NCBI GenBank assembly: GCA_947442505.1
Contig: CANEVR010000023.1
Location: forward strand, 1-36,974
Length of the DNA: 36,974 nt
DNA from: Flavobacteriales bacterium
Lineage (GTDB): Bacteria > Bacteroidota > Bacteroidia > Flavobacteriales_D > Sanyastnellaceae
Direction of reading: 5' to 3'
Shown here: positions 1-8,741 of the stretch, piece after piece
How positions within the stretch are numbered: the first letter of the stretch is position 1
How the letters are laid out: each line of letters begins with the position of its first letter
Translations under genes and position numbers: made by a program
The notes under the pieces: generated by a model
Seen by the model: the letters and a program-made list of their open reading frames with translations, nothing else
What the model was told of the DNA's origin: nothing
Databases searched by the model: none

Positions 1-739
1 CGTAATTGCGGTTGGGTTCAACGATGTTCAATTCATCTGATGAATTTTGACCATGCTCACTTTCATAGATGATACCATTGGGACCAACGCAAAGACCTTG
101 ACCATTGCGGTGACCAAAAGAATAAACGTAAGAAGCAGGATCAGGATTATCACTTGGGATGCTTCCATCCAGATTGATGCGCAAAATTTTGCCATTCAAA
201 GATGAAATGTTTTGACTGCTAACACCCTGGTCGCCGTTGTCACCAGTGGTCATCAATATTTTGTTATCTGGCGTAATGATGATGCGAGAACCATTGTGTA
301 TGGCTGCGCCGCCGATGGCGTCAATCAAGATGGTTTCATTCACCAACGCTGTTCCATCGTATTCAAACATGGACAGACGCTCTTTGATGTTGTTGACACC
401 TTGGTTGTAATTGTAGACAACATAGACCTTTGGATTGGTCAAAAAATCAGGATGCAAACACATGCCCAACATACCAGGCTCACTGCCTCCGTTGTAGGGA
501 ACAGTTTTGGTCAACAACGTCTCGTAGTTTCCTGTTGCAGGATCAATGCGCAATACATTTCCTTTGCGCGTGGTGCACCAAATGTGATCATCTTGTCCCC
601 AAACCAATTCCCAAGGAATCTGAACACCTGTTACCAAATCATACTCGGTCAATGTTGTGTTGCCTACTTGGTGGGTATTTTGTGCCGTTGCAGAAAATGC
701 GAACGCCATGCACATAAAAACGAAAAACTTTTTCATCAT
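1..739 (-). CDS. PQQ-dependent sugar dehydrogenase (glucose/sorbosone dehydrogenase family), C-terminus beyond window
   Basis: I translated the minus strand from the ATG at 739; the frame stays open for 246 codons to the window edge, so the 3' part is missing. Residues 1-20 are a signal peptide (MMKKFFVFM...FSATAQ, cleavage after ATAQ), so the product is exported. Family motifs of the six-bladed sugar dehydrogenase propeller follow: EPGMLGMCLHPDF, IHNGSRIIITPD with MTTGDNGDQ, GKILRINLDG, and SFGHRNGQG leading to ESEHGQNSSDELN. These match the soluble glucose/sorbosone dehydrogenase (GSDH) family, which oxidises aldoses with PQQ in the periplasm; the actual substrate cannot be read from sequence. 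Any C-terminal T9SS signal would lie outside the window. A good promoter sits immediately upstream (745-776). The start could be either of two adjacent ATGs (739 or 736). Confidence 0.85.
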   Translation of the reverse strand, partial: MMKKFFVFMCMAFAFSATAQNTHQVGNTTLTEYDLVTGVQIPWELVWGQDDHIWCTTRKGNVLRIDPATGNYETLLTKTVPYNGGSEPGMLGMCLHPDFLTNPKVYVVYNYNQGVNNIKERLSMFEYDGTALVNETILIDAIGGAAIHNGSRIIITPDNKILMTTGDNGDQGVSSQNISSLNGKILRINLDGSIPSDNPDPASYVYSFGHRNGQGLCVGPNGIIYESEHGQNSSDELNIVEPNRNY

Positions 740-744
740 GATGG

Positions 745-776
745 TAAAAATAGCGGTTGGTTGGCTTAACGACAAA
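745..776 (-). promoter_or_regulatory. Bacteroidota-type promoter of the sugar dehydrogenase gene
   Basis: Read on the minus strand, TTTG (773-776) is followed by a 20-base spacer and TATTTTTA (745-752). This is one base off the Bacteroidota -33 TTTG / -7 TAnnTTTG consensus. Only five bases separate the -7 element from the ATG at 739, so the transcript would have almost no leader. The rest of the 740-876 gap holds nothing else I can recognise. Confidence 0.55.
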
Positions 777-876
777 TTTTTAACGATTGACGCACTGATT
801 ACTCGAGATAACAAAGCCTTTCCAAGAAAAAAAATGGCCATCCTAAATGTCAAAGAAGCCCTGCATTTGATATCGA

Positions 877-3087
877 TCAATGGATAATGACCAATCGCTC
901 TCTGCCCTTTTCATGGACCACGAAATACAATCCATTGGGCCATTCACGAACTGAGAAATGGCCATTGGCTGACAAAGCCTGAATTACCCGACCTTGGGCA
1001 TCGTAAACCATCGCAGGACCACCTGACCAATTCACCTCATCCACTGCAGGATTTGGATAAAGGAGCATTGGACTTTGATTGAAATCAAGAATCGATGTCA
1101 CCAAATTGGAGGCACTGGGTGTTGAGGCTAATGTCCAAATCCAAGGCTGACCACCGTCTTCAGAACGAGCATAAGAATGGAGCAATGGTCCATTGGAATA
1201 AGTGATGGAATCAATCCAATGAAAATCGCCATTATCCCAACTGGATATTCCTACAAATTCAGTCCCATTGTTCAATTTAAAATTCAAATGCTTCTGTCCT
1301 TGTTCGGGTGAATCGTCTGCCCATAGCGTTAAAAAATTGGGCGTCTGCATTCCAAAATTTTTCAACTTCCACTTATTGGGGTCATTGGGATCATCCGTTA
1401 TCCAGAGATCGTTCCATAAGAAGGTACTGCCCGGTTCACGATAAATTTCAATCCAATCATTTTGTTCTCCCAACTCATCGGTAAAACCCATTGTTCCACT
1501 AGGGGCAATTTCGTTCACATAATATCCCAGATTATTTAGACCACAATGGCTCACAAAGATCTGACAGGGTTGAGATACCAAGACTTCTGAACCAGGAGTT
1601 ACTTGCCATTCAATGGTTCCTTGAAAACCTGCCAATGGGAGCGAAACCAACATACCATAGTCCCATGACGTTTGCCCTGTTATTTCTGAACTTAACACGT
1701 TCCAACTCGATGCACCTTGAATGCGGTAAGCGACATTGGCTGTATTCATTGTTGACCTAAAATACAAATGAGCTGTATCTTGTTCAACCTGAGAATAAAC
1801 CTGGTAAACAAGTGCCGGACTTGTCACATTGGCATCCAATTGACTTAATGCACTGGCGACACGTGCCTGGGTATACTCCCAAACACCCATGGTTACATGG
1901 TTGCCCCAAGTGCTATCCAAGGCATTCAAAAAATCATCTTCAGTAAAACCGTAATCCAACGTACGATAAGTATCCGTTAAAGCAGATGGCGTAATCAACG
2001 ATTGCACACTCATGACTCCATTGCTAAACTCCATTGAGCTCATGTAATTGGCGACCTCTTGAATGTAATAACTGTAAATCGCCCGAAAAGCTGGAATGGC
2101 CATCATCTTATTGTACAAGGGCAAATTGGCACTACCATCCCAATTGTAAATATTGCGCGTACTCCAAACAATGTTGAACCAATCAATCCCAAAAGTATTG
2201 TCTGTATCATAGGGAATGAATTCCAATCGATGCGTCAAATCATTTTGAAACAAATAGAAATTATTCTTATTGAAGTGCGCACCATCCCAATTCCCTGTCA
2301 TCACGTCAATGGCCATGTATTGCAGTAAACGATCTACATTCATTACCTTGCGCAATTCACAAACGATATTTTGATTGGATGTGTTATTCAATACATTCAC
2401 AAAATCCGCCAGATCTTGATAATCGTTCAATTGGGTGTTGTTTTCCAAATCATAGATTGGCGTTCCCCATGAGGTCAAGATTTGATAATCCGTTCCATTG
2501 GGGCCGAGATATTCAAGAGTGGCTGGATACAAACACTTCCATCGATTCCCTGTCTTTTCATTAAAATACAACTCTGTGAATAAATCATCTACGAATTCAA
2601 CATTGATGTAAAGCCCTTTGTATTCTCCATTCACATATAGTTCAGTGTAGCTCACCCGAGAACCAGGCAAACCAAAATGGCGGCAAATGTCCCAGTACAT
2701 TTTGGCGCGCAGCAGGCTGGGATCATTGTGGTTTCCATTGAGATTCAATTCCCTTAAACCCTGCCACTTGCCCACTCCACCTGGCAGATCAAAATCTATT
2801 TTGAAGGATTTCTTCCCGGCTTGCAGGCTGGTATTTCCGCGGGTTCTAAATCCAACATTGGCAATGGAATCATTTAATCCATTGGACTCAAAAACGAAAG
2901 TCGCGGGGAATTCATGACCATTTCCCAAAACATCCGGTGATAACAATAACGACAATGAATCGGGATGAATATAAACTTTGATTTTGGTTACTTCATCTTG
3001 TGTAAAAACACTTCCCCAGTCAGGCAATTGACTTATGCCTTGATTCAAAAAAAACAAACAGAACAAAAAGATTAAAGTAACGCGCAT
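877..3087 (-). CDS. secreted CotH-family protein with lamin-tail-like domain and T9SS sorting domain
   Basis: A 736-residue secreted protein. Residues 1-19 form a signal peptide. Residues about 25-415 are a CotH-like atypical kinase fold: GFRTRGNTS (79-87), LNLNGNHNDPSLLRAKM (114-130), VNGEYKGLY (152-160) and the acidic PYDTDNTFG (292-300). CotH of Bacillus phosphorylates spore coat proteins; many Bacteroidota homologues are secreted and uncharacterised. Residues about 520-660 resemble a lamin-tail (LTD) domain (YYVNEIAPSG, NDWIEIY, FKLNNGTEFVG). Residues 672-736 are a type A T9SS C-terminal domain (LLYPNPAVDEV, then WPNGLYFV), so the product should cross the outer membrane by type IX secretion. 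The start lies 2 bases after the prmA stop, so it is probably the last gene of the fmt-prmA operon. The target of the presumed kinase is unknown. Confidence 0.85.
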   Translation of the reverse strand: MRVTLIFLFCLFFLNQGISQLPDWGSVFTQDEVTKIKVYIHPDSLSLLLSPDVLGNGHEFPATFVFESNGLNDSIANVGFRTRGNTSLQAGKKSFKIDFDLPGGVGKWQGLRELNLNGNHNDPSLLRAKMYWDICRHFGLPGSRVSYTELYVNGEYKGLYINVEFVDDLFTELYFNEKTGNRWKCLYPATLEYLGPNGTDYQILTSWGTPIYDLENNTQLNDYQDLADFVNVLNNTSNQNIVCELRKVMNVDRLLQYMAIDVMTGNWDGAHFNKNNFYLFQNDLTHRLEFIPYDTDNTFGIDWFNIVWSTRNIYNWDGSANLPLYNKMMAIPAFRAIYSYYIQEVANYMSSMEFSNGVMSVQSLITPSALTDTYRTLDYGFTEDDFLNALDSTWGNHVTMGVWEYTQARVASALSQLDANVTSPALVYQVYSQVEQDTAHLYFRSTMNTANVAYRIQGASSWNVLSSEITGQTSWDYGMLVSLPLAGFQGTIEWQVTPGSEVLVSQPCQIFVSHCGLNNLGYYVNEIAPSGTMGFTDELGEQNDWIEIYREPGSTFLWNDLWITDDPNDPNKWKLKNFGMQTPNFLTLWADDSPEQGQKHLNFKLNNGTEFVGISSWDNGDFHWIDSITYSNGPLLHSYARSEDGGQPWIWTLASTPSASNLVTSILDFNQSPMLLYPNPAVDEVNWSGGPAMVYDAQGRVIQALSANGHFSVREWPNGLYFVVHEKGRERLVIIH

Positions 3088-3089
3088 GA

Positions 3090-3914
3090 CTAGGATTTAA
3101 TGAGGTGTAGCATGCACCATCCATCTTTTATAGCCTGCTTGATGATTGTTGATTCTGGAAAAGCGTTGGTGAGAATTGGCACATCCTGTTCATAAAACCC
3201 GCTCAACAAAAGGTGACCACCATTTTTCAAATGCGACCAATAAATGGCTCCATCTCGGGTCAGTATATTTCTATTGATGTTGGCCAAAATCAAATCATAA
3301 TGTTGTGTAATCATCTCAGCTCCTCCTTGAATGGATTGTATTTTGGAACAACCATTTCGCAAAGCGTTTTCATTGCAATTTTCAAAAGCCCATTCATCGA
3401 TATCAATCGCGTCCAATTCCAACGCTCCTTTCTTCTCCGCTAGAATGGCCAATACACCAGTACCACTGCCCATGTCCAAGACCTTCTTTCCAGACAAGTC
3501 CATGGTTAACATTTCAGCCAACATCAAATGCGTGGTGGCGTGGTGTCCGGTTCCGAAACTCATCTTGGGTTCAATGATTAGCTCATATTGAACGCCCAAT
3601 TGCTGATGAAAAGGGGCACAAACGCGACATTCAGGAGACACATCAATGGGTTCAAACTGACTTTCCCATTCAGCGTTCCAATTTTGCTGTTCAATTTCTT
3701 TCCACTGATAGGAAACGTCACAATCTTCTACGTTCCAATTTTCGATGATTAACGCCATTCGATTTTCATCCCACAAATCCTTTTGAATATAAGCCGTTAG
3801 ACCATCCTCTTCCTCAACAAAACTTTCAAAATCGATGTCTGCCAGGTAAACAGTTAGTACCTCCCGATAGGGTAAAACGGGATTGATTTGGAATTTAACT
3901 TCTATGTAGTTCAC
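3090..3914 (-). CDS. prmA: ribosomal protein L11 methyltransferase
   Basis: A 274-residue cytoplasmic SAM-dependent methyltransferase that trimethylates ribosomal protein L11 at several sites. The N-terminal substrate-binding half contains the family feature NWNAEWESQFEPI (78-90). The catalytic half begins with MSFGTGHHATT (118-128), the hallmark of PrmA, followed by the SAM glycine motif VLDMGSGTG (145-153), the acidic ribose-binding DAIDIDE (168-174) and DLILANINRN (207-216), the N[IL]-type motif IV. Length is slightly below the usual 290. The ATG overlaps the tpiA stop (ATGA, 3911-3914), indicating translational coupling within the operon. Confidence 0.93.
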   Translation of the reverse strand: MNYIEVKFQINPVLPYREVLTVYLADIDFESFVEEEDGLTAYIQKDLWDENRMALIIENWNVEDCDVSYQWKEIEQQNWNAEWESQFEPIDVSPECRVCAPFHQQLGVQYELIIEPKMSFGTGHHATTHLMLAEMLTMDLSGKKVLDMGSGTGVLAILAEKKGALELDAIDIDEWAFENCNENALRNGCSKIQSIQGGAEMITQHYDLILANINRNILTRDGAIYWSHLKNGGHLLLSGFYEQDVPILTNAFPESTIIKQAIKDGWCMLHLIKS

Positions 3915-4657
3915 TGAGCTGCGCTATTAATGATGGAAACAAAATCATTTGCTTTTAGACTGGCGCCACCAACCAAACCGCCATCCACATTGGGACATGC
4001 AAACAAACCATCTGCATTCTGGGGATTGACACTACCGCCATATAAAATGCGAATACCTTGAGCCACTTCGTCATTCCATTGTTCTGAAATGCTCTTGCGA
4101 ATAAATGCATGCATCTCTTCTGCTTGATCATTGCTGGCAGTAACACCGGTTCCGATAGCCCAAACGGGTTCGTAGGCAATGACAACGGACTTCATTTGTT
4201 CAGCCGACAAATCAGACAGTGCGGTCAAAATCTGTTGACCAACGACCTTCTCTTGCTCATTGGCTTGACGTTGGGTTAAAGTCTCCCCGCAACAATAAAT
4301 GGGTGTGATCTGATTTTCCAAACAGCGTTGTACTTTAAGACCAATTAATTCATCTGACTCATGGTGGTACATTCTGCGCTCACTATGTCCCACTATAGCA
4401 GCATTCACTCCCATGGCTTTGAGCATGGGTGCAGATATCTCACCCGTATAGGCGCCCTTTTCGTGAATGCTAACATCCTGAGAAGCAATCTTGATTCCTT
4501 TTTGTTGAAGGGACAATAACCGCTCGATATAAATAGACGGTGCGCCAATGATGACTTCAGCTGTTTGATTTACGGGGGGCATATCTTGAATAAACTGATC
4601 AACTTCATTGATCAATAGATTCATTTTCCAATTTCCCGCTGCAATTTTTTTTCTCAT
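3911..4657 (-). CDS. tpiA: triosephosphate isomerase
   Basis: A 248-residue TIM-barrel enzyme interconverting dihydroxyacetone phosphate and glyceraldehyde-3-phosphate in glycolysis and gluconeogenesis. All catalytic elements are visible: AAGNWKMN with Lys11, IVGHSERR with electrophile His91, AYEPVWAIGTG with the base Glu163, and phosphate-binding ILYGGSVNPQNA and GGLVGGASL near the C-terminus. Full length for the family. It lies 1 base downstream of the rlmI stop and overlaps prmA by 4 bases. Confidence 0.97.
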   Translation of the reverse strand: MRKKIAAGNWKMNLLINEVDQFIQDMPPVNQTAEVIIGAPSIYIERLLSLQQKGIKIASQDVSIHEKGAYTGEISAPMLKAMGVNAAIVGHSERRMYHHESDELIGLKVQRCLENQITPIYCCGETLTQRQANEQEKVVGQQILTALSDLSAEQMKSVVIAYEPVWAIGTGVTASNDQAEEMHAFIRKSISEQWNDEVAQGIRILYGGSVNPQNADGLFACPNVDGGLVGGASLKANDFVSIINSAAQ

Positions 4658-4658
4658 A

Positions 4659-5831
4659 TCAATTGATTTCTAGTACAAATCCTTTTAAATATTCACCTTC
4701 AGGATGAAACAAACTTATGGGGTGATCCTCTGGCTGGTGCAGTTGATGTAAAATTTTCACTTCTCTTCCCGCATCGATGGCAGCCGCCAAGATGGCTCCT
4801 TTGAAAGTATCCTTATCAACAGCTTGTGAGCAAGAGAAGGTAAAGAGAATACCACCCGCTTTTATTTTTCGAATGGCCGCTTCATTGATTTTTCGATATC
4901 CCTGCACTGCCTTATGCTTGGCGCTGAGGTGTTTGGCAAAAGCTGGTGGATCCAACACAATCACATCATAATCACTGCCAACCGTCTTTATATACTCCAC
5001 AGCGTCGGCCTTGATGACCGCGTGTTTATCTTCTCCGTATCCATTGAGGGCGACATTGATCAATGTCAAATCCAAAGCCGATTGAGAACTATCTAAACTG
5101 TCCACATGAATGGCTCCCGCTTGTAAAGCCGTTAATGAAAAGCCCCCACTGTAGCAGAATGTGTTCAATACTTTTTTTCCTTTTGCATACTTGCCCAAGA
5201 GTTTTCTGTTTTCTCTTTGATCAATGAAAAAGCCTGTTTTCTGACCGGTTTCCCAATCAATAGAATATTTCAAATCCCACTCTAAAGCGTGAATCTCTAC
5301 CTTGCTCCCAACCACATAATAGGGTTCTTGACCTCCATTTTTTTCAGCGGGCTTTACGTAAATGGCCTTCCATTCTCGACCTACTTTCTTCATGGCTTCC
5401 GCGATATCCTTGGCATTGCGCAACATTCCATGGCTATGGGGCTGAATAACAGCGACATTGTCGTAAACATCAATAATCAATCCAGGTAAACCATCGCCTT
5501 CTCCGTGTACCCATCTAAAAATATTGGTTGAGGGATTTTCTGTTAACCCCATATTGATGCGTGAATTCCATGCCTTTTGAAGACGATTAATCCAAAAATC
5601 TGCATCCACAACATTGTCTTTAAAGTCAATGATTCGGACACAAATTGATCCTTCATGGAAATGGCCTTGACCCAAAAATTGACCTTTGGCATCTACCACT
5701 CTGACCCATTGTCCATCCTCTGGTATTTGATTGACACTGGCCACTGCCCCGGAAAAAACCCAAGGGTGTTTTCTGCGCAAGGATGCTTCTTTACCTGGTT
5801 TTAATTGAATGGTTGGTATTGCTATGCTCAT
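4659..5831 (-). CDS. rlmI: class I SAM-dependent rRNA methyltransferase, RlmI family (23S rRNA m5C)
   Basis: A 390-residue enzyme matching the RlmI/RlmQ family that methylates cytosine in 23S rRNA (C1962 in E. coli). Residues about 1-75 are a PUA-like RNA-binding domain (RKHPWVFSGAV, QFLGQGHFHEGS, VRIIDF). A central segment (TGQKTGFFIDQREN) precedes the SAM site KKVLNTFCYSGGFSL. The catalytic motifs VIVLDPPAFAK and FTFSCSQAV follow, the latter carrying the catalytic cysteine. Length is typical (about 395). The ATG is 2 bases after the rarA stop. The exact target base is assumed from the family. Confidence 0.88.
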   Translation of the reverse strand: MSIAIPTIQLKPGKEASLRRKHPWVFSGAVASVNQIPEDGQWVRVVDAKGQFLGQGHFHEGSICVRIIDFKDNVVDADFWINRLQKAWNSRINMGLTENPSTNIFRWVHGEGDGLPGLIIDVYDNVAVIQPHSHGMLRNAKDIAEAMKKVGREWKAIYVKPAEKNGGQEPYYVVGSKVEIHALEWDLKYSIDWETGQKTGFFIDQRENRKLLGKYAKGKKVLNTFCYSGGFSLTALQAGAIHVDSLDSSQSALDLTLINVALNGYGEDKHAVIKADAVEYIKTVGSDYDVIVLDPPAFAKHLSAKHKAVQGYRKINEAAIRKIKAGGILFTFSCSQAVDKDTFKGAILAAAIDAGREVKILHQLHQPEDHPISLFHPEGEYLKGFVLEIN

Positions 5832-5833
5832 TG

Positions 5834-7099
5834 TTATTTGTTTTTAAAGTCACCCCAAAGTTGTTGCATCCATTGATCAATGGATTGCTCTTTGCTGTTG
5901 TGAGCGGCTTGGTAAAATTTTTCGGTTCTGACTTCAGATGGCAGATAATCTTGTAGGATGAAATGATTGGCGAAGGAATGGGCATACTGATATTGCTGAC
6001 CATACCCCAACTCCTTCATCAATTTGGTGGGCGCATTGCGCAGATGAATGGGCACTGGCAAATCGCCTGTCTCATGAACTTTAGCGATGGCTGCATCAAT
6101 GGCCATGTATGCAGAATTGCTTTTGGGAGAAGTCGCCAAATAAATGGCACATTCGCTCAATGGAATTCTGGCCTCAGGCATTCCTATTTGATGCACAATA
6201 TAGGCTGTTGCTTGCGCTATTAATAGCGCATTGGGATTGGCCAATCCGACATCTTCTGCCGCCAAAATCATCATGCGCCTTGCGATAAACATGGGATCCT
6301 CTCCCCCCACTATCATTCTTGCCATGTAATACACTGCGGCATCTGGGTCACTTCCTCTGATGGATTTGATGAAAGCGGAAATGATATCGTAATGTTGTTC
6401 GCCATTCTTGTCATAATGTGCCGCATTGGCATTGGCCCACTTCTCGACGTCCGCGTTATTCAAAACTGGAGGTTGAGGCAAATGATCCACCACCAACTCT
6501 AAAATATTGAGCAACTTTCTGGCGTCACCACCACTGTATCGAATCAATGCCTCTGTTTCTTGAACAACAACAGATTTGGCTTTGATGATCTCATCGGATT
6601 GAACGGCCCGATGGATGAGACTCTCCAAATCCTCGCGGGTATGATTCTCCAATACATACACTTGGCATCGCGAAAGCAAAGCGTGATTGACTTCAAATGA
6701 AGGGTTTTCTGTTGTGGCCCCAATCAATGTAATCCAACCTTTCTCCACGGCCCCGAGAAGCGCATCTTGTTGTGATTTGGAGAAACGGTGAATTTCATCA
6801 ATGAAAAGAATCGTTGACTTTTGAAACAACCCAGTTCGTTTGGCTTCATCAATGACTTCTCTGATTTCCTTAACACCTGAGTTGATTGCGGATATTGCTT
6901 TGAAGGGTCTATCAACCGAGGCTGCAATAACTGAAGCCAAAGTTGTCTTTCCAACACCAGGCGGACCCCATAGAATCATACTGGGAATGCGTCCTGCTTC
7001 AATGGCGCGTCTCAGGGGGGCATTTTCACCCAACAAAGCTTTTTGCCCGATGTAATCGGACAAACTTTGAGGGCGCAAACGTTCCGCTAATGGTATCAT
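5834..7099 (-). CDS. rarA: replication-associated recombination protein A (AAA+ ATPase)
   Basis: A 421-residue AAA+ ATPase of the RarA/MgsA/WRNIP1 family, a clamp-loader-like protein acting at stalled replication forks. It opens with LAERLRPQSLSDYIGQ (4-19), typical of the family. Walker A is GPPGVGKTT (45-53), Walker B with sensor is ILFIDEIHRFSKSQQDALL (97-115), sensor 1 is GATTENPSFEVN (127-138) and the arginine finger region is LLSRCQVY (141-148). The C-terminal tetramerisation region contains GSDPDAAVYYMARM and EDVGLANP, both characteristic. The ATG overlaps the stop of the preceding small membrane protein gene by 4 bases. Confidence 0.93.
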   Translation of the reverse strand: MIPLAERLRPQSLSDYIGQKALLGENAPLRRAIEAGRIPSMILWGPPGVGKTTLASVIAASVDRPFKAISAINSGVKEIREVIDEAKRTGLFQKSTILFIDEIHRFSKSQQDALLGAVEKGWITLIGATTENPSFEVNHALLSRCQVYVLENHTREDLESLIHRAVQSDEIIKAKSVVVQETEALIRYSGGDARKLLNILELVVDHLPQPPVLNNADVEKWANANAAHYDKNGEQHYDIISAFIKSIRGSDPDAAVYYMARMIVGGEDPMFIARRMMILAAEDVGLANPNALLIAQATAYIVHQIGMPEARIPLSECAIYLATSPKSNSAYMAIDAAIAKVHETGDLPVPIHLRNAPTKLMKELGYGQQYQYAHSFANHFILQDYLPSEVRTEKFYQAAHNSKEQSIDQWMQQLWGDFKNK

Positions 7100-7467
7100 G
7101 CAATATGAAAATACCTCAATGATTTCTCGTGGGGAGTAACGATTTCAAATGCGTATTTCCCAGCGGATCTTCCATTGGTATTAAATACAAAGGAATGATC
7201 ACCTTTCTCAGAATGAGTGTCTTGAATGACCTCCAAAACATTTCTGTTTTCATCCAGCACTGAAACCTTCAACTGCATGGGCTGAAGCAATTGCAAACGA
7301 ATGCATACTTGATCATTTTCAATGGTGGTTTCTGTATCCAATGCGGGATACTTGGCCTGAACATTCTGACGTCCCATCATGTGCAACAAACGCTTGTAAA
7401 GGATAAAAACCAAAATGGCTACCAAGGAAACCAACAGTGCATCGCGCAACAATTCGAATTGACTCAT
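7096..7467 (-). CDS. small membrane-anchored protein with C-terminal beta-sandwich-like region, function unknown
   Basis: A 123-residue protein I do not recognise. One transmembrane helix at residues about 6-26 (LLRDALLVSLVAILVFILYK) is followed by a linker and a beta-rich tail. The tail (VCIRLQLLQPMQLKVSVLDE, then GDHSFVFNTNGRSAGKYAFEI) has the spacing of FlgD-like or T9SS-type Ig sandwiches, where a GxY near the end closes the fold. I infer a periplasmic or surface-facing Ig-like domain on a membrane anchor. It sits between the DUF493 gene (1-base gap) and rarA (4-base overlap), so it is co-translated with housekeeping genes. It could be a lineage-specific envelope protein; no catalytic motif is visible. 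Confidence 0.7.
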   Translation of the reverse strand: MSQFELLRDALLVSLVAILVFILYKRLLHMMGRQNVQAKYPALDTETTIENDQVCIRLQLLQPMQLKVSVLDENRNVLEVIQDTHSEKGDHSFVFNTNGRSAGKYAFEIVTPHEKSLRYFHIA

Positions 7468-7468
7468 A

Positions 7469-7741
7469 TTACAAACTGATTATTCCTTCAATTTTACCTA
7501 CAGCTTCATAGCGAGAGAAAATGGTATCTGCATCCATCATCATTTCTTTGATGGTTAGACTGGTGTATTTCCCACCACTGCTCTCTCGGGTAATGAATTG
7601 GGCACTTTCCCCAAAAATCATTTTCAAGGAAATTACTTTTTCTGGATTGGTCTCAAAGATAAACTTGAACATATAAGTACTTGGCCAATGGTGAATGGCA
7701 TTCAACCTTTCTCTTAATAGATTTTTCTTCTCTTCATCCAT
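7469..7741 (-). CDS. DUF493 (YbeD-like) family protein
   Basis: A 90-residue protein starting at MDEEKKNLLRERL. The segment WPSTYMFKFIFETNPEKV and the later GKYTSLTIKEMMMDADTIFSRYEAV match the DUF493/YbeD family, small ACT-like alpha/beta proteins thought to regulate other proteins. The frame extends upstream to 7801, but that would overlap the 3' end of fmt and add residues unlike the family, so I chose the ATG at 7741. It lies 31 bases after the fmt stop. The partner is unknown. Confidence 0.8.
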   Translation of the reverse strand: MDEEKKNLLRERLNAIHHWPSTYMFKFIFETNPEKVISLKMIFGESAQFITRESSGGKYTSLTIKEMMMDADTIFSRYEAVGKIEGIISL

Positions 7742-7772
7742 GCAGCGAAAGTACGAAATATCAAGGGAGCGT

Positions 7773-8696
7773 CTAGCGCAAACCCCGCATGAATTCATCA
7801 ATATTCATACGTTTCTTACCTTCCCATTGCACCTCCGTTGGATAATACCAGCCGTCGATGGTTCGAAAACGCAACTTGCCATCTTTCAATTCTTCTATTT
7901 CTGCAAAATCCTTCAAGCCATCAGCCATTTCATGGTAGCCCTTAAAGATCTTAAGGGTTTTATCCTTGTACATGGTCCAGGCGCATGGGTAAGGGGACAT
8001 TCCACGTATAAAATTATGTAGGATGATCCCAGGATTATCCCAATGGATTTGAGCAATTTCACGAGACAATTTTGGTGCATGACAAGCTTCACTATCCAAT
8101 TGTTCTTGTGATTGCGCGGAGCCATCTAAGATCAATTGTACTGTATGACAAAGGGTTTGGGCGCCGATGACCATCATGCGGTCATGCAATTCTCCCGTTG
8201 TTTCATTGGGACCGATAGGGATGACTGATCTTTCAATGACATCACCCGTATCAATTTGCTCGTTAATGAAAAACGTAGTTACACCTGTCTCAGTCTCACC
8301 ATTGACAACAGCCCAGTGAATTGGAGCAGCTCCTCTGTATTTGGGCAATAACGAACCATGAAGATTTATGGTACCCAAAGCTGGCATTTTCCATACCATT
8401 TCAGGAAGCATCCTAAATGCAACGACAACAAAGAGGTCTGCGCGCCAATCAGCAAGTGATGCAAGAAAAGCGGGATCTTTTAATTTAATGGGCTGAAGCG
8501 TTGGTATGCTTTGACTATCCGCAAAAATTTTAACAGCACTCTGTTGTATTTTTTGACCACGACCTGCTGGTTTATCTGGCACCGTTACCACACCCACTAC
8601 ATTGAAATTGGCTTCCACCAATGCCTGCAATGATGTGACTGCAAACTCCGGGGTCCCCATGAAAACGATTCTTTTGTTGATCATTGCTTTGGACAT
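7773..8696 (-). CDS. fmt: methionyl-tRNA formyltransferase
   Basis: A 307-residue enzyme that transfers a formyl group from 10-formyl-THF to initiator Met-tRNA. Visible motifs (numbering from the ATG at 8696) are IVFMGTPEFAV (10-20), VTVPDKPAGRGQK (37-49), INLHGSLLPKYRGAAPIHWAV (110-130) with catalytic Asn111 and His113, and NEQIDTGDV with catalytic Asp149. A C-terminal OB-like tRNA-binding domain follows. The frame runs upstream to 8726, but that would translate a terminator hairpin, so the start is 8696 or 8684. The ATG at 8684 (MINKRIVFMGTP) gives the more family-like N-terminus, so the true start may be there. First gene of the operon leading to prmA and CotH. Confidence 0.94.
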   Translation of the reverse strand: MSKAMINKRIVFMGTPEFAVTSLQALVEANFNVVGVVTVPDKPAGRGQKIQQSAVKIFADSQSIPTLQPIKLKDPAFLASLADWRADLFVVVAFRMLPEMVWKMPALGTINLHGSLLPKYRGAAPIHWAVVNGETETGVTTFFINEQIDTGDVIERSVIPIGPNETTGELHDRMMVIGAQTLCHTVQLILDGSAQSQEQLDSEACHAPKLSREIAQIHWDNPGIILHNFIRGMSPYPCAWTMYKDKTLKIFKGYHEMADGLKDFAEIEELKDGKLRFRTIDGWYYPTEVQWEGKKRMNIDEFMRGLR

Positions 8697-8720
8697 AAAA
8701 AAACGACCTTTCGGTCGTTT
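8697..8720 (-). terminator. Rho-independent terminator after the GH25 gene
   Basis: Read on the minus strand: AAACGACC, loop GAAA, GGTCGTTT, then TTTT. This is a perfect 8-bp stem with a GNRA-type tetraloop and a continuous T run. It lies 21 bases after the stop at 8742 and ends exactly against the ATG at 8696, so it separates the lysozyme gene from fmt. Confidence 0.85.
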
Positions 8721-8741
8721 CATCATTTCATTTTTGACTTT

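Noticed and set aside
212-769. Open plus-strand frame of 185 codons at the left edge
   Set aside because: The minus strand of the same stretch encodes a clear sugar dehydrogenase with signal peptide and family motifs; the plus-strand peptide is cysteine- and histidine-rich with no recognisable pattern.
800-876. Possible terminator after the minus-strand CotH gene (T8 run near 830)
   Set aside because: The only self-complementary sequence before the T run is ATGGCCAT, which leaves no loop; no stem of useful length forms.
7742-7801. Longer DUF493 start and similar upstream extensions of fmt, GH25, exonuclease, MFS and PstS-like genes
   Set aside because: The extensions run into neighbouring genes, a terminator or promoter elements, and add residues unlike the families.
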